Positions 29,530 through 40,407 of a stretch of 64,000 bases of DNA are shown piece by piece. Every line of letters begins with the position of its first letter. Position 1 is the stretch's first letter. The DNA is taken from assembly GCA_020444425.1 (NCBI GenBank), contig JAHLLB010000014.1:1-64000 (forward strand), given 5' to 3'. The stretch comes from a bacterium. GTDB taxonomy: Bacteria > Electryoneota > Electryoneia > Electryoneales > Electryoneaceae. The notes below the pieces were generated by a model, which did no database searches, was not told the DNA's origin, and worked only from the letters and a program-made list of their open reading frames with translations. A program made the position numbers and the translations under genes.

Positions 29530-31275
29530 TTAATACTTCCGCTCCATCGGCTCGAAGCCCTTGTGCGTCACGCCCTGGAGCATTACCGGCTTGTCGAAAG
29601 TCAGCTCCCAATTCGCGCCCTTGCGCCATGCCAGCGTGTGCTTGAGGAACTTCTCGTCGTCACGTTTCGGGAAGTCTTTACGGTAGTGACCGCCACGGCT
29701 TTCCTGACGCGCCAACGCGCCTTCCACAATCGCCCCACTGAACTCGAGCAGGTGACCGAGTTCGATCGCCTCGAGCAGGTCGGTGTTGAACTGGTCGGAC
29801 TTATCGTCCACCGTGATGTGCTTGAAGCGGTCTTCCAGTTCCTGGATCTTCGCCTTCTGGCTGACCAACTGCTTTTCGCTGCGGAACACGCCGCAGTCGA
29901 GCATCATCGTTTCCTGCAGCTCCTTGCGGATCGTGCCGACCTTTTCCTTCCCGGAGACGTTCTTGAAATGGTCAACCTCTTCCCGGGCGGCATCTTCATA
30001 ATCCGCAGGCAGGGTCGGGAACTCGAGGTTCGGCAGGTCTTCCACGATCTGCTTGCCGGAACGGCGGCCGAACAGCAACGCTTCGAGCAGGCTGTTGGTG
30101 CCGAGACGGTTGGCGCCGTGCACGCTGATGCAGGAACACTCGCCGGCGGCGTAGAAACCGACCGTTTCAGTGCGCTTCTCGTCAAACGTGACACGCGTGT
30201 TCGCGTTCGCCGGAATGCCGCCCATGCTGTAGTGCGCGGTCGGCTGTATCGGAATCGGTTCCTTCCGCGGATCGACACCGGCGAAGTTCATCGCCAACTC
30301 CGTGATCTGCGGCAGACGCTCCATCAGCTTCGCTTCGCCGAGGTGTGTAACGTCGATGAAGATCTTATCCTCACCGTTGATGCCGCGGCCTTCGTCGATT
30401 TCCTGCTGCATCGCGCGCGCAACCATGTCGCGCGGGGCGAGCTCCATCAACGTCGGCGCGTAATCTTCCATGAACCGGCGCTTCTCGTTATTCAGAAGGT
30501 AGCCGCCTTCACCACGTGCGCCTTCCGTAACCAGAATGCCGCTCTTCCACAAACCGGTCGGGTGGAACTGGACGAACTCCATGTCCTGAACCGGCAGGCC
30601 GACACGGCTGACCAACGCGAGACCGTCGCCGGTGTTCGCGTGGGCGTTCGACGTGATGCTGAACGCACGTCCATAGCCGCCCATGCCGAACATCACCGCG
30701 CGGCCGTAGAACGTGTGCAAACCACCGTGAACCATATCCAACGCGACAACACCGATCGCCCGATTATCGCGGAAGATCAGGCTCAGCACCTGGAATTCAG
30801 AGTAGAAATTGACGTTGTGCTTGAGGCACTGTTCATGCAGCGTGTGCAGCAGAACGTGACCCGTGTAGTCCGCCGAGTAGCACGCGCGCAGCGACGCTTC
30901 CTTACCGAACTCGAGCGTGTGCCCACCGAACTTGCGCTGGGCGATCTTGCCCTCTGCCGTGCGGCTGAACGGGCAACCCCAGTGTTCCATCTCGATGACG
31001 GTTTCCGGGGCTTCACGCACCATCATCTCGATCGCGTCCTGGTCGCCGAGGTAGTCCGATCCCTTGACGGTATCGAACATGTGATATTCCCAGCGGTCCG
31101 TCTTCGAAATGTTCGCGAGGCTGGCGGCGATACCACCCTGCGCCGCGCCGGAGTGCGACCGGCTCGGGTACACCTTCGACAACACCGCGACATCCGCCAC
31201 CTGGCCGATTTCCACGGCTGCACGAGATCCGGCGAGACCAGCGCCGACGATAATCACATCATGTCGGTGGATCAT
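29530..31275 (-). CDS. sdhA: Succinate dehydrogenase flavoprotein subunit
   Basis: The 581-residue subunit oxidises succinate to fumarate with covalently bound FAD. It starts with the dinucleotide fold [14 protein letters not shown] and the flavin-linking histidine in [11 protein letters not shown]. Active-site segments are [10 protein letters not shown] and [11 protein letters not shown], and the C-terminal half has [20 protein letters not shown]. The start overlaps the sdhD stop (ATGA). It lies in the order sdhC-sdhD-sdhA-sdhB with two anchor genes, unlike the single-anchor SdhCAB form common in Bacteroidetes. A fumarate reductase of this class is sequence-similar, but the aerobic metabolism suggested by neighbouring genes favours succinate oxidation. 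Confidence 0.97.
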   Translation of the reverse strand: MIHRHDVIIVGAGLAGSRAAVEIGQVADVAVLSKVYPSRSHSGAAQGGIAASLANISKTDRWEYHMFDTVKGSDYLGDQDAIEMMVREAPETVIEMEHWGCPFSRTAEGKIAQRKFGGHTLEFGKEASLRACYSADYTGHVLLHTLHEQCLKHNVNFYSEFQVLSLIFRDNRAIGVVALDMVHGGLHTFYGRAVMFGMGGYGRAFSITSNAHANTGDGLALVSRVGLPVQDMEFVQFHPTGLWKSGILVTEGARGEGGYLLNNEKRRFMEDYAPTLMELAPRDMVARAMQQEIDEGRGINGEDKIFIDVTHLGEAKLMERLPQITELAMNFAGVDPRKEPIPIQPTAHYSMGGIPANANTRVTFDEKRTETVGFYAAGECSCISVHGANRLGTNSLLEALLFGRRSGKQIVEDLPNLEFPTLPADYEDAAREEVDHFKNVSGKEKVGTIRKELQETMMLDCGVFRSEKQLVSQKAKIQELEDRFKHITVDDKSDQFNTDLLEAIELGHLLEFSGAIVEGALARQESRGGHYRKDFPKRDDEKFLKHTLAWRKGANWELTFDKPVMLQGVTHKGFEPMERKY

Positions 31276-31712
31276 AACGCCACCCCCTGGGACTGAATCG
31301 CGTCAATCACGCCGGCAGCCTGTCCCATCTGCATCTCCTGAAGGAATCCCGGTTCCAGGGTTACGATCGTCACCGTGCCCGTAATCAGCAGCACAATCAT
31401 CAGCAGCCACGCAAGGCTGACGAGGATCACCCGCGGAGCGGGACGGTGGATGTAGTCATGAATGTTGATCACCAACCCCTGCCCGGCGTGGAACAGCACC
31501 GAAACGAGGAAAATGAGGTCGATGGTTTTGAACAGTGGCGACGCGAGACGCGTGGTGACTTCATTCCACGTTACGTCACCGCCATTGAGAAAGTGCAGGA
31601 AGAGGTAATGCAGGAACAGGGCAACGACCAGCAACAACCCCGAAATCCGCTGCAACACCCAGGCGTTTGAACCGCCAGAACCCGTGCCGGTACGGGCGAG
31701 CATCTTCAACAA
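31272..31712 (-). CDS. sdhD: Succinate dehydrogenase membrane anchor (cytochrome b-type), SdhD-like
   Basis: The 146-residue anchor has three membrane helices ([63 protein letters not shown], split by loops). The helix-2 histidine in [15 protein letters not shown] is the expected haem b ligand region. N-terminal L-Q-R-I-S-G is the quinone-site motif. It overlaps sdhA by 4 bp and follows sdhC by 15 bp, all on the minus strand. Confidence 0.88.
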   Translation of the reverse strand: MLKMLARTGTGSGGSNAWVLQRISGLLLVVALFLHYLFLHFLNGGDVTWNEVTTRLASPLFKTIDLIFLVSVLFHAGQGLVINIHDYIHRPAPRVILVSLAWLLMIVLLITGTVTIVTLEPGFLQEMQMGQAAGVIDAIQSQGVAL

Positions 31713-31727
31713 GGTCTCACCCTCCTA

Positions 31728-32138
31728 TTAGAATGGGAAAAAAGCTTGGCCGTGTTCGAGCTGATGAAGCGCATGCCCGATCATCGTCGAACCACCCCAG
31801 ATCCATGCCGCGCCGCCGAGTATGATCACCGCCCAGAACAACGGGACGTGTTTCTCCGTGGCGCCGAAGAAGTCGATTGCGATCAAACGCAAGCCGTTCA
31901 ACGCATGATAAATCACGCAGAACAGCAATCCGACTTCGAGGAAACGGAACAATGGGGCCTGAACCACAGCCATCGTCGCTTCAAACGTTCCCTCACCGAG
32001 TTGCAGGGTGGAGACGACCCAGATGTGCATCGACACATACAAGACGAGCGCCAATCCTGTCAAACGGTGGAGAAGCCATGCGATCTGGCCGGTCCGCCAG
32101 CGGTAGTGGGAGTACCCTCGGGTACGAAGTGAGGCCAT
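31728..32138 (-). CDS. sdhC: Succinate dehydrogenase cytochrome b subunit, SdhC-like
   Basis: The 136-residue anchor has three helices and the SdhC motif W-L-L-H-R-L-T-G near residue 21 followed by LYVSMHIWVVS, with the haem-ligand region CVIYHALNGLRLIAID. It is the first gene of sdhCDAB. The segment of 360 bp upstream contains its promoter, which I cannot pinpoint. Confidence 0.88.
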   Translation of the reverse strand: MASLRTRGYSHYRWRTGQIAWLLHRLTGLALVLYVSMHIWVVSTLQLGEGTFEATMAVVQAPLFRFLEVGLLFCVIYHALNGLRLIAIDFFGATEKHVPLFWAVIILGGAAWIWGGSTMIGHALHQLEHGQAFFPF

Positions 32139-32498
32139 GCACCCTCCTGGAATGCGGTTACGGCTGTCAAGGCCTGTCTGGTGAGTTGCCGGTCTGGCAA
32201 GGATCTGGCCGCTTCACGTATCACATAACCACAGTCTCCCAGCCATGGTTGTGCAATCTGTCGCAAAGAAACCACTCTACTTTACGTTCCGGCGCAAACA
32301 AGATAATGCAGCCTGTGGCTCCGCTCAAGCCAAGGGAACACCTTTGTGAATCTGTACGCAAGGCAGCGTAAGGGTTTACGCCGCCTAACAATCTCCCTTG
32401 TGAACAATCATTCGTTCCCGGAAATCACCGAAATTCCACTTGCAACGATGAGCGAATTCCACGCAAACTTGAGTACCATTCGCAAACGGGATCTGCAT
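32139..32498. other. Divergent intergenic region between sdhC and the TPR gene
   Basis: About 360 bp that should hold the sdh promoter (leftward) and the TPR gene promoter (rightward). The open frame that runs rightward through it has no support as protein. No repeat or RNA element is evident. Confidence 0.5.
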
Positions 32499-33041
32499 AT
32501 GAAATCCGGACTTGTCCTCTCCACCTTTCTGCTGCTGATAGCTACAGCAAACGCAGCCGACGGTGGATCGCTCGCAAGTGCGCTACTGTCGTTTTACAGC
32601 GCCAATTCCGATTCCGCCCGTGCGGTGATCGAATCGTACGCGGAGGCACATCCGGAGAGCGACTCCGCGTGGTACTACCTCGGACGGGTACACTTCGAGG
32701 ACGGAGAGTACAAACAAGCCGCGAAATCATTCGAACAGGCGACCGATCTGACCGAGGGCAGCTCGCTGTTCCATTTGTGGCTTGCCCGGACGTACGGTCA
32801 GCGTGCCATCGAAGCCAACCTGCTGACAAAAGGCCGCTACGCCAACAAGTTCAAGGATCACGTCGACCTCGCCATCGAGTTCGATCCGGACAACCTGGAC
32901 GCCCGCGAGGACCGGCTGGGGAAGATCCACGAGGCTGTGGGAGACACAGAAACGGCGATCCAGGCCTACCGGACCGCCGTCGAATTGGACAGCACCAATC
33001 AATGGGCACGGGAAGCGTTGAACGAGCTGGCTTCACCGTAA
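32499..33041 (+). CDS. Exported TPR protein
   Basis: The 180-residue protein has a signal peptide (MKSGLVLSTFLLLIATANA). Three tetratricopeptide-like helix pairs follow (DSAWYYLGRVHFEDGEYKQA, SLFHLWLARTYGQRAIEANL, DNLDAREDRLGKIHEAVGDT, AIQAYRTAVELDSTNQWARE), which bind partner proteins. It should be periplasmic. The ATG at 32499 was chosen because the signal peptide starts there, although the ribosome-binding site is weak (ACGGG). An in-frame ATG at 32448 is an alternative. No function is given by its neighbours. Confidence 0.8.
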   Translation: MKSGLVLSTFLLLIATANAADGGSLASALLSFYSANSDSARAVIESYAEAHPESDSAWYYLGRVHFEDGEYKQAAKSFEQATDLTEGSSLFHLWLARTYGQRAIEANLLTKGRYANKFKDHVDLAIEFDPDNLDAREDRLGKIHEAVGDTETAIQAYRTAVELDSTNQWAREALNELASP

Positions 33042-33050
33042 CCCGGCCTC

Positions 33051-33917
33051 CTACACTCCCATCGCCAGCGCGCCGGTCAGTACCGTTACCGCCTGGCCGA
33101 CCAGACTGACCCGTTCGCCAAGATGACGGACAATCATCTCGCCGCCGCGTTGCGATGCCTGGAAGCAACGCACCTCGCTCTTGCCCAGCCGTCCGCACCA
33201 GTACGGACCAATCGCGCAATGGGCAGAGCCAGTGACCGGATCTTCATCCACACCAACTCCCGGCGCGAAAAAGCGTGAGACAGCATCAAAGCCCTGATCA
33301 CCTTTCGCGGTGACAATCATCCCACGCACCTCTTCCGCACGCAACGCCTCAATGTCCGGCTGCACGGAGCGCACCACCTCAGCGTCCTCGACTACCACGA
33401 AGTAATCCTCGCGGGCTTTGCCGGTGAAGGTGACGGTCACACCCGGCAATACCTTGTCCAACCACACCGGGTGATCGGTTTCTTCCACCTCGATGGCAGG
33501 GAAATCCATCTTCAGCAAATTGCCTTCCGGTTCGACGTGGAGCAGGCCGCTGCGGGTATAAAACGAGACCGGCATGTTGCCCTCGACAAATCCGGCGTCA
33601 AACAGGTAGCGAGCGGTGGCGAGAGTGGCGTGGCCGCAGAGATTGACCTCCGCGCCCGGTGTGAACCAGCGCAACACGTACGACCGGGAAGCGTCAACCG
33701 AGGTCGCGGCTTCCACGTCCCAGCCCCAGGACGCAAACCGGCGGGCACCATGCTCGGCAATCGGGAGCAGGTAGGCAGTTTCCGAATGCGCCATCTCCTT
33801 GGCCAACGCCTGCATCCACGCGTCTTCCGCCGGACCCTCCAGCATGCACACTCCTGCCGGATTCCCCGCGAACGCTTTCCCCGTAAACGCATCCACCACT
33901 GCAATCTTGCGAACCAT
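33051..33917 (-). CDS. PhzF family epimerase/isomerase
   Basis: The 288-residue protein belongs to the PhzF/diaminopimelate-epimerase-fold family. It has the N-terminal AVDAFTGKAFAGNPAGVC with the conserved G-N-P and the E45-equivalent in MAHSETAYL, and the C-terminal VDEDPVTGSAHCAIGPYW anion-binding motif. PhzF itself isomerises dihydrohydroxyanthranilate in phenazine synthesis, but such isolated homologues act on unknown substrates, and no phenazine cluster is present. It is convergent with the TPR gene, 9 bp apart. Confidence 0.9.
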   Translation of the reverse strand: MVRKIAVVDAFTGKAFAGNPAGVCMLEGPAEDAWMQALAKEMAHSETAYLLPIAEHGARRFASWGWDVEAATSVDASRSYVLRWFTPGAEVNLCGHATLATARYLFDAGFVEGNMPVSFYTRSGLLHVEPEGNLLKMDFPAIEVEETDHPVWLDKVLPGVTVTFTGKAREDYFVVVEDAEVVRSVQPDIEALRAEEVRGMIVTAKGDQGFDAVSRFFAPGVGVDEDPVTGSAHCAIGPYWCGRLGKSEVRCFQASQRGGEMIVRHLGERVSLVGQAVTVLTGALAMGV

Positions 33918-34127
33918 TTCGCCCTCCTGCCCGGATCAAATTCAAATGACGGAATATCTGCTCCCACACGTCCCATGACAATGGCTTCCTCCACAGGGCT
34001 GAACTCAGTGCGTTGAGGTTTTCTCCGTCTCCCGGAACATTCGTGCTCCCTAACTCATTGATCCGAAACAGCTCAACCATGATCTTCAGACACAAGACAC
34101 CACTCGAACGAAACGGGAGATTCAGCC

Positions 34128-34622
34128 ATGCACGAGAAGAGCATTGACCTGTTGAACACGTCTGTGGCGGATGAGCTGCACGCCGTCCACCAATACATGT
34201 ATTTCCACTTCCATTGCGACGATCAGGGCTATGATCTGCTCGCCTCCCTGTTCAAGCGCACCGCCATCGAAGAGATGATGCACATCGAATTGCTCGCCGA
34301 CCGTATCCTGTTCCTCAACGGTGAAGTCGAGCTGGCGACCGATGAAGCGGTGAAGAAAGAGCACGACGTGAAGAAAATGCTCGAGATCGCTAAAGGCATG
34401 GAAGAAAGCAGCGCGAAGGCGTACAACAAATTTGCGATGGAATGCGCGCAGAACTATGACTCGGCGACCAAACAACTGTTCGAGCAGCTTGTTGCCGACG
34501 AAGAACGCCACTGGAACCAATACGACGATGAGACCGAAAACCTCGGCCGCTTCGGCGACAGCTACCTCACCCTGCAGGCCATCGAACGCAGCAAGACAAA
34601 TGCCGGCGGCGGGGCAGCGTAA
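34128..34622 (+). CDS. bfr: Bacterioferritin
   Basis: The 164-residue four-helix protein stores iron. Ferroxidase ligands are visible as E in VADELHAVHQY, E and H in EEMMHIELLADRILFLNG, and E-x-x-H in VADEERHWNQY. The first M of E-E-M-M-H aligns with the haem-ligand Met52 of E. coli Bfr, so it may bind haem between subunits. The ATG is preceded by GGGAGA. The PerR/Fur-type regulator at 56.8 kb could control it, but no box was identified. A hairpin terminator follows. Confidence 0.92.
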   Translation: MHEKSIDLLNTSVADELHAVHQYMYFHFHCDDQGYDLLASLFKRTAIEEMMHIELLADRILFLNGEVELATDEAVKKEHDVKKMLEIAKGMEESSAKAYNKFAMECAQNYDSATKQLFEQLVADEERHWNQYDDETENLGRFGDSYLTLQAIERSKTNAGGGAA

Positions 34623-34645
34623 CGACAATAAATCTGTTTACGTAT

Positions 34646-34673
34646 GAAGCCCGGCTTGGTTTAGCCGGGCTTC
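34646..34673 (+). terminator. Terminator of bfr
   Basis: GAAGCCCGGCT (34646-34656) pairs with AGCCGGGCTTC (34663-34673). The T-run is weak. It lies between bfr and the convergent tryptophanase gene. Confidence 0.7.
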
Positions 34674-34708
34674 TGTATTAGTCGAAGCTGATCAAACGCG
34701 CGAACACC

Positions 34709-36133
34709 TTATTCCCACTCAAACCGTGCGCGGAAATGCCGCAGGATCGGCGGTTCGTACGTGAATTTCAGCCCACGGATGGACTCTCGGCGATCCCTCA
34801 ATGTGACCAGCACATCGCGTACATACTGCAGGTGGTTGTCCGTATACACCCGGCGCGGAATCGTCATCCGCATCAGTTCGAGTTTCGGCGGACGGTTCTT
34901 GCCGGTGTCCGGGTCACGGTCGGCGAGCACGGTTCCGATTTCCACGCCACGAATCCCGCCTTCGAGGTACAATTCACACACCAGCGCCTGTGCCGGGAAC
35001 TGTTCTTGGTCAAGGTGCGGGAGGAAGGACTTGGCGTCCACGTAGATCGCGTGACCACCGGGAGGACGGACAATCGGAATCCCGGCCTCGGTCAACGAGT
35101 CGCCGAAGCGTTTCACCTGCCCGATACGCGCCGCGAGGTAGTCCTCTTCCGTGCCTTCGTATAGCCCCGTCGCCAGCGCTTCCATGTCGCGTCCGCTCAG
35201 GCCGCCGTACGTCAGGTAGCCCTCGAACAAGATGTTGAATGAGCTGCACTGAGTGTACAACTCTTCGCTGCGCATGCACAGCAGCCCGCCCATGTTGACG
35301 ATCGCGTCTTTCTTCGCGGACATGGTCGCGGCGTCGGCGTACGAGAACATCTCCTTCGCGATTTCGCGGACCGTGCGGTCGCCCTGACCCGGTTCACGTT
35401 GCTGAATGAACCACGCGTTCTCGGCGAAGCGGGCGGCGTCGATTACCAGCCGCAGGCCGCGTTCCTGGCAGAAGGCGTGCACGTCGCGCACGTTCTGCAA
35501 ACTCACCGGCTGCCCACCGCCGGAGTTGTTGGTGACGGTGATCAGCACGAACGGAATCTTTTCCACGCCGGTCTGGTCCACCACCTCACGCAGCTTGTCG
35601 AGGTCGACATTGCCCTTGAACGGAATCTCGACATCCGGCACGAAGCATTCGTCGACGGTGCAGTCGACGGCGTGCGCGTGACGGAATTCGATGTGCGCCT
35701 TGGTCGTGTCGAAGTGGCTGTTGCCGGGGATGATGTCGCCGTCATGAACCAGCACCGAATGCAGCACATTTTCCGCTGCACGGCCCTGGTGCGTCGGCAG
35801 CATGTACTCAAAGCCCATGATTTCCTGGACGGACGCCTTAAGCCGATGGAAGGAGGTCGAGCCGGCGTACGATTCGTCGCCCTCCATCAGGCTCGCCCAC
35901 TGGTGTTCGCTCATCGCACCGGTGCCGGAATCGGTCAGCAGGTCGATGAAGACACGGTCGGCGGGAACGTTGAACACGTTGAGCCCGGCTTCCTGAAGAA
36001 TGAGCTCCCGCTCGGCCCGATCCGGCAGGTGGATCGGTTCGACCATCTTGATCTTGTACGGTTCCGGATGAGAGGGGAGAGAGCTCGTGTTCTGCCAGTC
36101 GTGCGGCTGATCCGAAGGCTTTGCTGTGCTCAT
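34709..36133 (-). CDS. tnaA: Tryptophanase
   Basis: The 474-residue PLP enzyme cleaves L-tryptophan to indole, pyruvate and ammonia. The PLP lysine lies in TMSAKKDAIVNMGGLL (second K), and family segments LPTHQGRAAEN, GNSHFDTTKAHIE, TVTNNSGGGQPVSL and VIDAARFAENAWFI match TnaA. The closely related tyrosine phenol-lyase has the same fold; the motif order fits tryptophanase better, and the ending LKFTYEPPILRHFRARFE is shared by both. GAGGA precedes the ATG. There is no TnaC-like leader peptide that I can see in the 230 bp upstream. A trpB2 gene under apparent Trp attenuation lies 19 kb away. Confidence 0.92.
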   Translation of the reverse strand: MSTAKPSDQPHDWQNTSSLPSHPEPYKIKMVEPIHLPDRAERELILQEAGLNVFNVPADRVFIDLLTDSGTGAMSEHQWASLMEGDESYAGSTSFHRLKASVQEIMGFEYMLPTHQGRAAENVLHSVLVHDGDIIPGNSHFDTTKAHIEFRHAHAVDCTVDECFVPDVEIPFKGNVDLDKLREVVDQTGVEKIPFVLITVTNNSGGGQPVSLQNVRDVHAFCQERGLRLVIDAARFAENAWFIQQREPGQGDRTVREIAKEMFSYADAATMSAKKDAIVNMGGLLCMRSEELYTQCSSFNILFEGYLTYGGLSGRDMEALATGLYEGTEEDYLAARIGQVKRFGDSLTEAGIPIVRPPGGHAIYVDAKSFLPHLDQEQFPAQALVCELYLEGGIRGVEIGTVLADRDPDTGKNRPPKLELMRMTIPRRVYTDNHLQYVRDVLVTLRDRRESIRGLKFTYEPPILRHFRARFEWE

Positions 36134-36364
36134 GCGTGTCCTCAGTGCCTGATGTCAACGCAAGCCCGCGAGGGGGTGATGGTGCGGGCGTGCGGACGGG
36201 TTGGGTGTTGGTGGTACGGCATGCCCCGCAGGGAGCGGAAAGGTACGTTCGGAGTCTGTTAGGGTCAAGTTGAGACGGGATGCGCTCGGCCTCAGCTTAG
36301 TTGCGGGGTGTGAGGATCGCTACTATCTTAGCGCCATTCAGGGGTACGAACAAAGGAGTGCTGT

Positions 36365-36835
36365 GTGAACGCAGATAGCGAATGGCTGAAACCGGATTTC
36401 TGGCGGGATCGTCAATTCGATTGGAAGCACAAAGTCTTCTATTTCGTTGATCTGCCCTGTCTGCTCGGCACACCACGAAACCTTTACGAAGCAGGGCAAC
36501 AGTTGAAGGCCGAAATCGCGACCAAGGAATATCAGGTCACCGAGGACGCGATGGTGCTGATTCAGCCCGGTATGTTGAAGGGACGCTTGCTGGTCAACGT
36601 GCACAAGCCGGATGCGTACGATGCATACGTGTTCGAGCTTGAACAGAGCAAGATGTTCTCGGACGTGCATGAAGGCCCGCTGAAGACGATCAAGAACACC
36701 GCGAAGAAGCTCCAGGAAAAGGTCAAGAAGGAGAAGGGGGTGCCCGCCACCAACACCTTCTACTGGGACTTCCGGCACGGCCCGCAGATGGCGGGCCAAC
36801 GGGCTGACCGCTTCGTTGTGATTTGCCAGGTCTGA
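36365..36835 (+). CDS. Conserved hypothetical protein
   Basis: The 156-residue protein starts with GTG and has no signal peptide. It reads as a soluble alpha/beta domain (WLKPDFWRDRQFDWKHK, LPCLLGTPRNLYEAGQQL, MVLIQPGMLKGRLLVNVHKP, then a Lys-rich helix KTIKNTAKKLQEKVKKEKG, and QRADRFVVICQV). I do not recognise the family. A strong terminator follows 6 bp after the stop, so it is transcribed alone. Confidence 0.65.
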   Translation: MNADSEWLKPDFWRDRQFDWKHKVFYFVDLPCLLGTPRNLYEAGQQLKAEIATKEYQVTEDAMVLIQPGMLKGRLLVNVHKPDAYDAYVFELEQSKMFSDVHEGPLKTIKNTAKKLQEKVKKEKGVPATNTFYWDFRHGPQMAGQRADRFVVICQV

Positions 36836-36841
36836 CCACCG

Positions 36842-36875
36842 GCGCCGGGGGATTGTCCCCCGGCGCTTCTTCTTT
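36842..36875 (+). terminator. Rho-independent terminator after the 36365 gene
   Basis: GCGCCGGGGGA (36842-36852) pairs with TCCCCCGGCGC (36856-36866) around TTG, followed by TTCTTCTTT. Confidence 0.85.
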
Positions 36876-36941
36876 GGTGTCGTTTTTCGCAATCCGGGAA
36901 GACAAAATTCTGACAGAATGTCAACTCAGCGGGCAACGTCC

Positions 36942-37676
36942 ATGAGTGATCGCCCACATATCATCGCAGTTATTCCGGCACGGTATGCGTCCGTCCGATT
37001 TCCCGGCAAGATGCTCGCCGATCTGAACGGGCTGCCGCTGGTCGTGCGCACATTCCAGAACACGAAGCGTTGCACGATGATTGATGACGTGCTGGTCGCA
37101 ACCGACGACGAACGCATCGTCGCTGCCATTCAGGCCGCCGGCGGTGACGCGATCCTGACCGATCCGGCACTGCCCTCCGGCACTGACCGGATTCACGCAG
37201 CAATCCTCGGACAGCCGGGCGATATCGTGGTGAACGTGCAAGGTGACGAACCGTTGTTGCCGCCTGAGTTGGTGGATGACACGGTGCGCATGCTGCTGGA
37301 CCATCCCGAGGCGGATGCGTCCACTGCCGCGACACCAGCGACGGAACGCGACTACACCGATCCGAACGTGGTCAAGGTTGCCTGTGCGGAAAACGGCCGG
37401 GCGTTGTACTTCTCCCGCGCGCCGATTCCCCATCAGCGGGAGGGCGGTGTTCCGGACAAGCTGGCGCTGCGGCACATCGGGCTGTACGTCTACCGGCGGG
37501 AGACGCTGAACCAGTTCTGCATGCTGACCCCGAGTCCGCTCGAGGCATGTGAAAAGCTGGAGCAGCTACGTCTGCTCGAGGACGGCGGCACGATGGTTGT
37601 CCACGTCACCGGGGACGCCGGGCCGGGCGGAGTGGATACGGCGGAAGACCTGGAACGGGTAAAGTCGTTGATGTAA
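36942..37676 (+). CDS. kdsB: 3-deoxy-manno-octulosonate cytidylyltransferase (CMP-Kdo synthetase)
   Basis: The 244-residue enzyme activates Kdo with CTP for attachment to lipid A. It has the nucleotide-binding start IIAVIPARYASVRFPGKMLA, the middle NVQGDEPLLPPEL, ALYFSRAPIPHQ, and the C-terminal DTAEDLERV. I chose the ATG at 36942 (MSDRPHI) by comparison with KdsB lengths; an in-frame ATG at 36918 adds eight residues. Together with kdsA at 53 kb it shows that the organism makes Kdo-containing lipopolysaccharide. Two REP-like palindromes lie downstream. Confidence 0.95.
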   Translation: MSDRPHIIAVIPARYASVRFPGKMLADLNGLPLVVRTFQNTKRCTMIDDVLVATDDERIVAAIQAAGGDAILTDPALPSGTDRIHAAILGQPGDIVVNVQGDEPLLPPELVDDTVRMLLDHPEADASTAATPATERDYTDPNVVKVACAENGRALYFSRAPIPHQREGGVPDKLALRHIGLYVYRRETLNQFCMLTPSPLEACEKLEQLRLLEDGGTMVVHVTGDAGPGGVDTAEDLERVKSLM

Positions 37677-37709
37677 GTCTTGCTGGATTCGCGGGCGGGC
37701 CCGATTCCC

Positions 37710-37737
37710 GGGGACACTTTGTCCTCAAAGTGTCCCC
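37710..37737. repeat. REP-like palindrome, copy 4 (GTCCTC-loop type)
   Basis: GGGGACACTTT (37710-37720) and AAAGTGTCCCC (37727-37737) surround GTCCTC. The symmetry continues outward with CGATTCCC/GGGAATCG, giving an inverted repeat of 44 bp from 37702 to 37745. Confidence 0.95.
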
Positions 37738-37793
37738 GGGAATCGTTCAGATTGCAGGAAGTACGGGAATACTTGCCCAAAGATTTTCTCAGT

Positions 37794-37821
37794 GGGGACA
37801 CTTAACGGAGTAGGTGTCCCC
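37794..37821. repeat. REP-like palindrome, copy 5 (CTCCGT-loop type)
   Basis: GGGGACACTTA and TAGGTGTCCCC surround ACGGAG. One arm mismatch. It lies 56 bp from copy 4. Confidence 0.9.
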
Positions 37822-38059
37822 GGGAATCGTTCTGGAGGGCTGGACAATCCCGGCTGACAGAACCATCATGGGCACATGAGCCCGGTATTGACTTTGGGTG
37901 GGAATCGCCCATCGTCTCGCAGAGGCGGACAAAAGCAATTTCTACCCCGCGAGCTATCTTCCCGCGGGTTACTTCAAAGACAGGGCTGGTCTTCATTCCG
38001 GAATGCGGGTGCCGGACCTCAACCAGTCCACGGTGGCAGGATTCGGAGGGTGAACGACA

Positions 38060-39730
<1,671 letters not shown>

Positions 39731-39749
39731 CGCAAGCAGATCTTCCATC

Positions 39750-39777
39750 GGGGACACTTACTCCGTTAAGTGTCCCC
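39750..39777. repeat. REP-like palindrome, copy 6 (left flank of the transposase gene)
   Basis: GGGGACACTTA (39750-39760) and TAAGTGTCCCC (39767-39777) surround CTCCGT. Outer bases TCCATC/GATGGA extend the symmetry. It is 55 bp upstream of the REP-associated transposase start. Confidence 0.95.
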
Positions 39778-39832
39778 GATGGATGCAACTGATTCATCTT
39801 GAGAATTACCCGCACCTTTAAGCAAACAAACC

Positions 39833-40393
39833 ATGGCCAGAGCAGCTCGACACATAGACTCCAATGTTCCCTATCACATTACACACAGGGGCAAAAATAA
39901 AGAGAAAGTTTTCTTTAACAAGCTTGATTACTTTAAATATCTTGAAATTCTATCTAATAACTGTAAGAAGTACCGAATTGACGTTTGGGCCTACTGTCTG
40001 ATGCCAAATCATATTCATCTCATTGTTTCAGCAGAATCAGCGGGATCGGTTTCTCTGACAATACAACAAACAACCAGGTCATATACATACTGGCGTAAAA
40101 TACAGGATAAAAGTAAAGTTAATTGGGATCAGAGGTTCCATTCCATTCCAATGGATGAAAAACATCTCTTGTATGCAGCTCGGTATATCGAGCAAAATCC
40201 TATGAGAGCAGGGTTGGTGAGCAGGCCGGAGGAATGGTTATATAGCAGCGCGGTTGCACATATAAATGATAAGGATGATTTATTGGTTAATGTTAGTCTT
40301 TTAGTGGACTATGCAGATGATTGGGAATCGGCGTTGCAAGAAAATGTTCCTGATGATATGATACCGGAGTTTTGGAAGAAAAAAGACAAGTAG
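39833..40393 (+). CDS. REP-associated tyrosine transposase (Y1/IS200-like RAYT)
   Basis: The 186-residue HUH-type transposase opens with HIDSNVPYHITHRGKN. It has the metal-binding motif MPNHIHLIV and the RAYT-type helix AARYIEQNPMRAGLVSRPEE-W with the catalytic-tyrosine candidate in R-Y-I-E-Q-N-P. Unlike mobile IS200/IS605 transposases, RAYTs usually occur as single chromosomal genes flanked by the REP palindromes that they act on, and here GGGGACACTT-type palindromes lie 55 bp upstream and 14 bp downstream. The coding DNA is clearly A+T-rich next to pyrG and folB, so the gene was probably acquired. It most likely drives the spread of these palindromes. Confidence 0.92.
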   Translation: MARAARHIDSNVPYHITHRGKNKEKVFFNKLDYFKYLEILSNNCKKYRIDVWAYCLMPNHIHLIVSAESAGSVSLTIQQTTRSYTYWRKIQDKSKVNWDQRFHSIPMDEKHLLYAARYIEQNPMRAGLVSRPEEWLYSSAVAHINDKDDLLVNVSLLVDYADDWESALQENVPDDMIPEFWKKKDK

Positions 40394-40407
40394 AAGGGTT
40401 TCCCCTT

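Larger units (their letters stand above)
37677..38059. other. Intergenic region between kdsB and pyrG with a duplicated palindrome segment
   Basis: The 383 bp hold two REP-like palindromes (37710 and 37794). After both, the same bases TGTCCCCGGGAATCGTTC occur (37731-37748 and 37814-37831), so the second palindrome and its flank look duplicated from the first. The pyrG promoter should lie in the last part. GGAGGGTGA precedes the pyrG start. Confidence 0.7.

Noticed and set aside
29296-31296. Plus-strand frame of 666 codons opposite sdhA
   Set aside because: Mirror of the sdhA coding strand; no motif and no start context.
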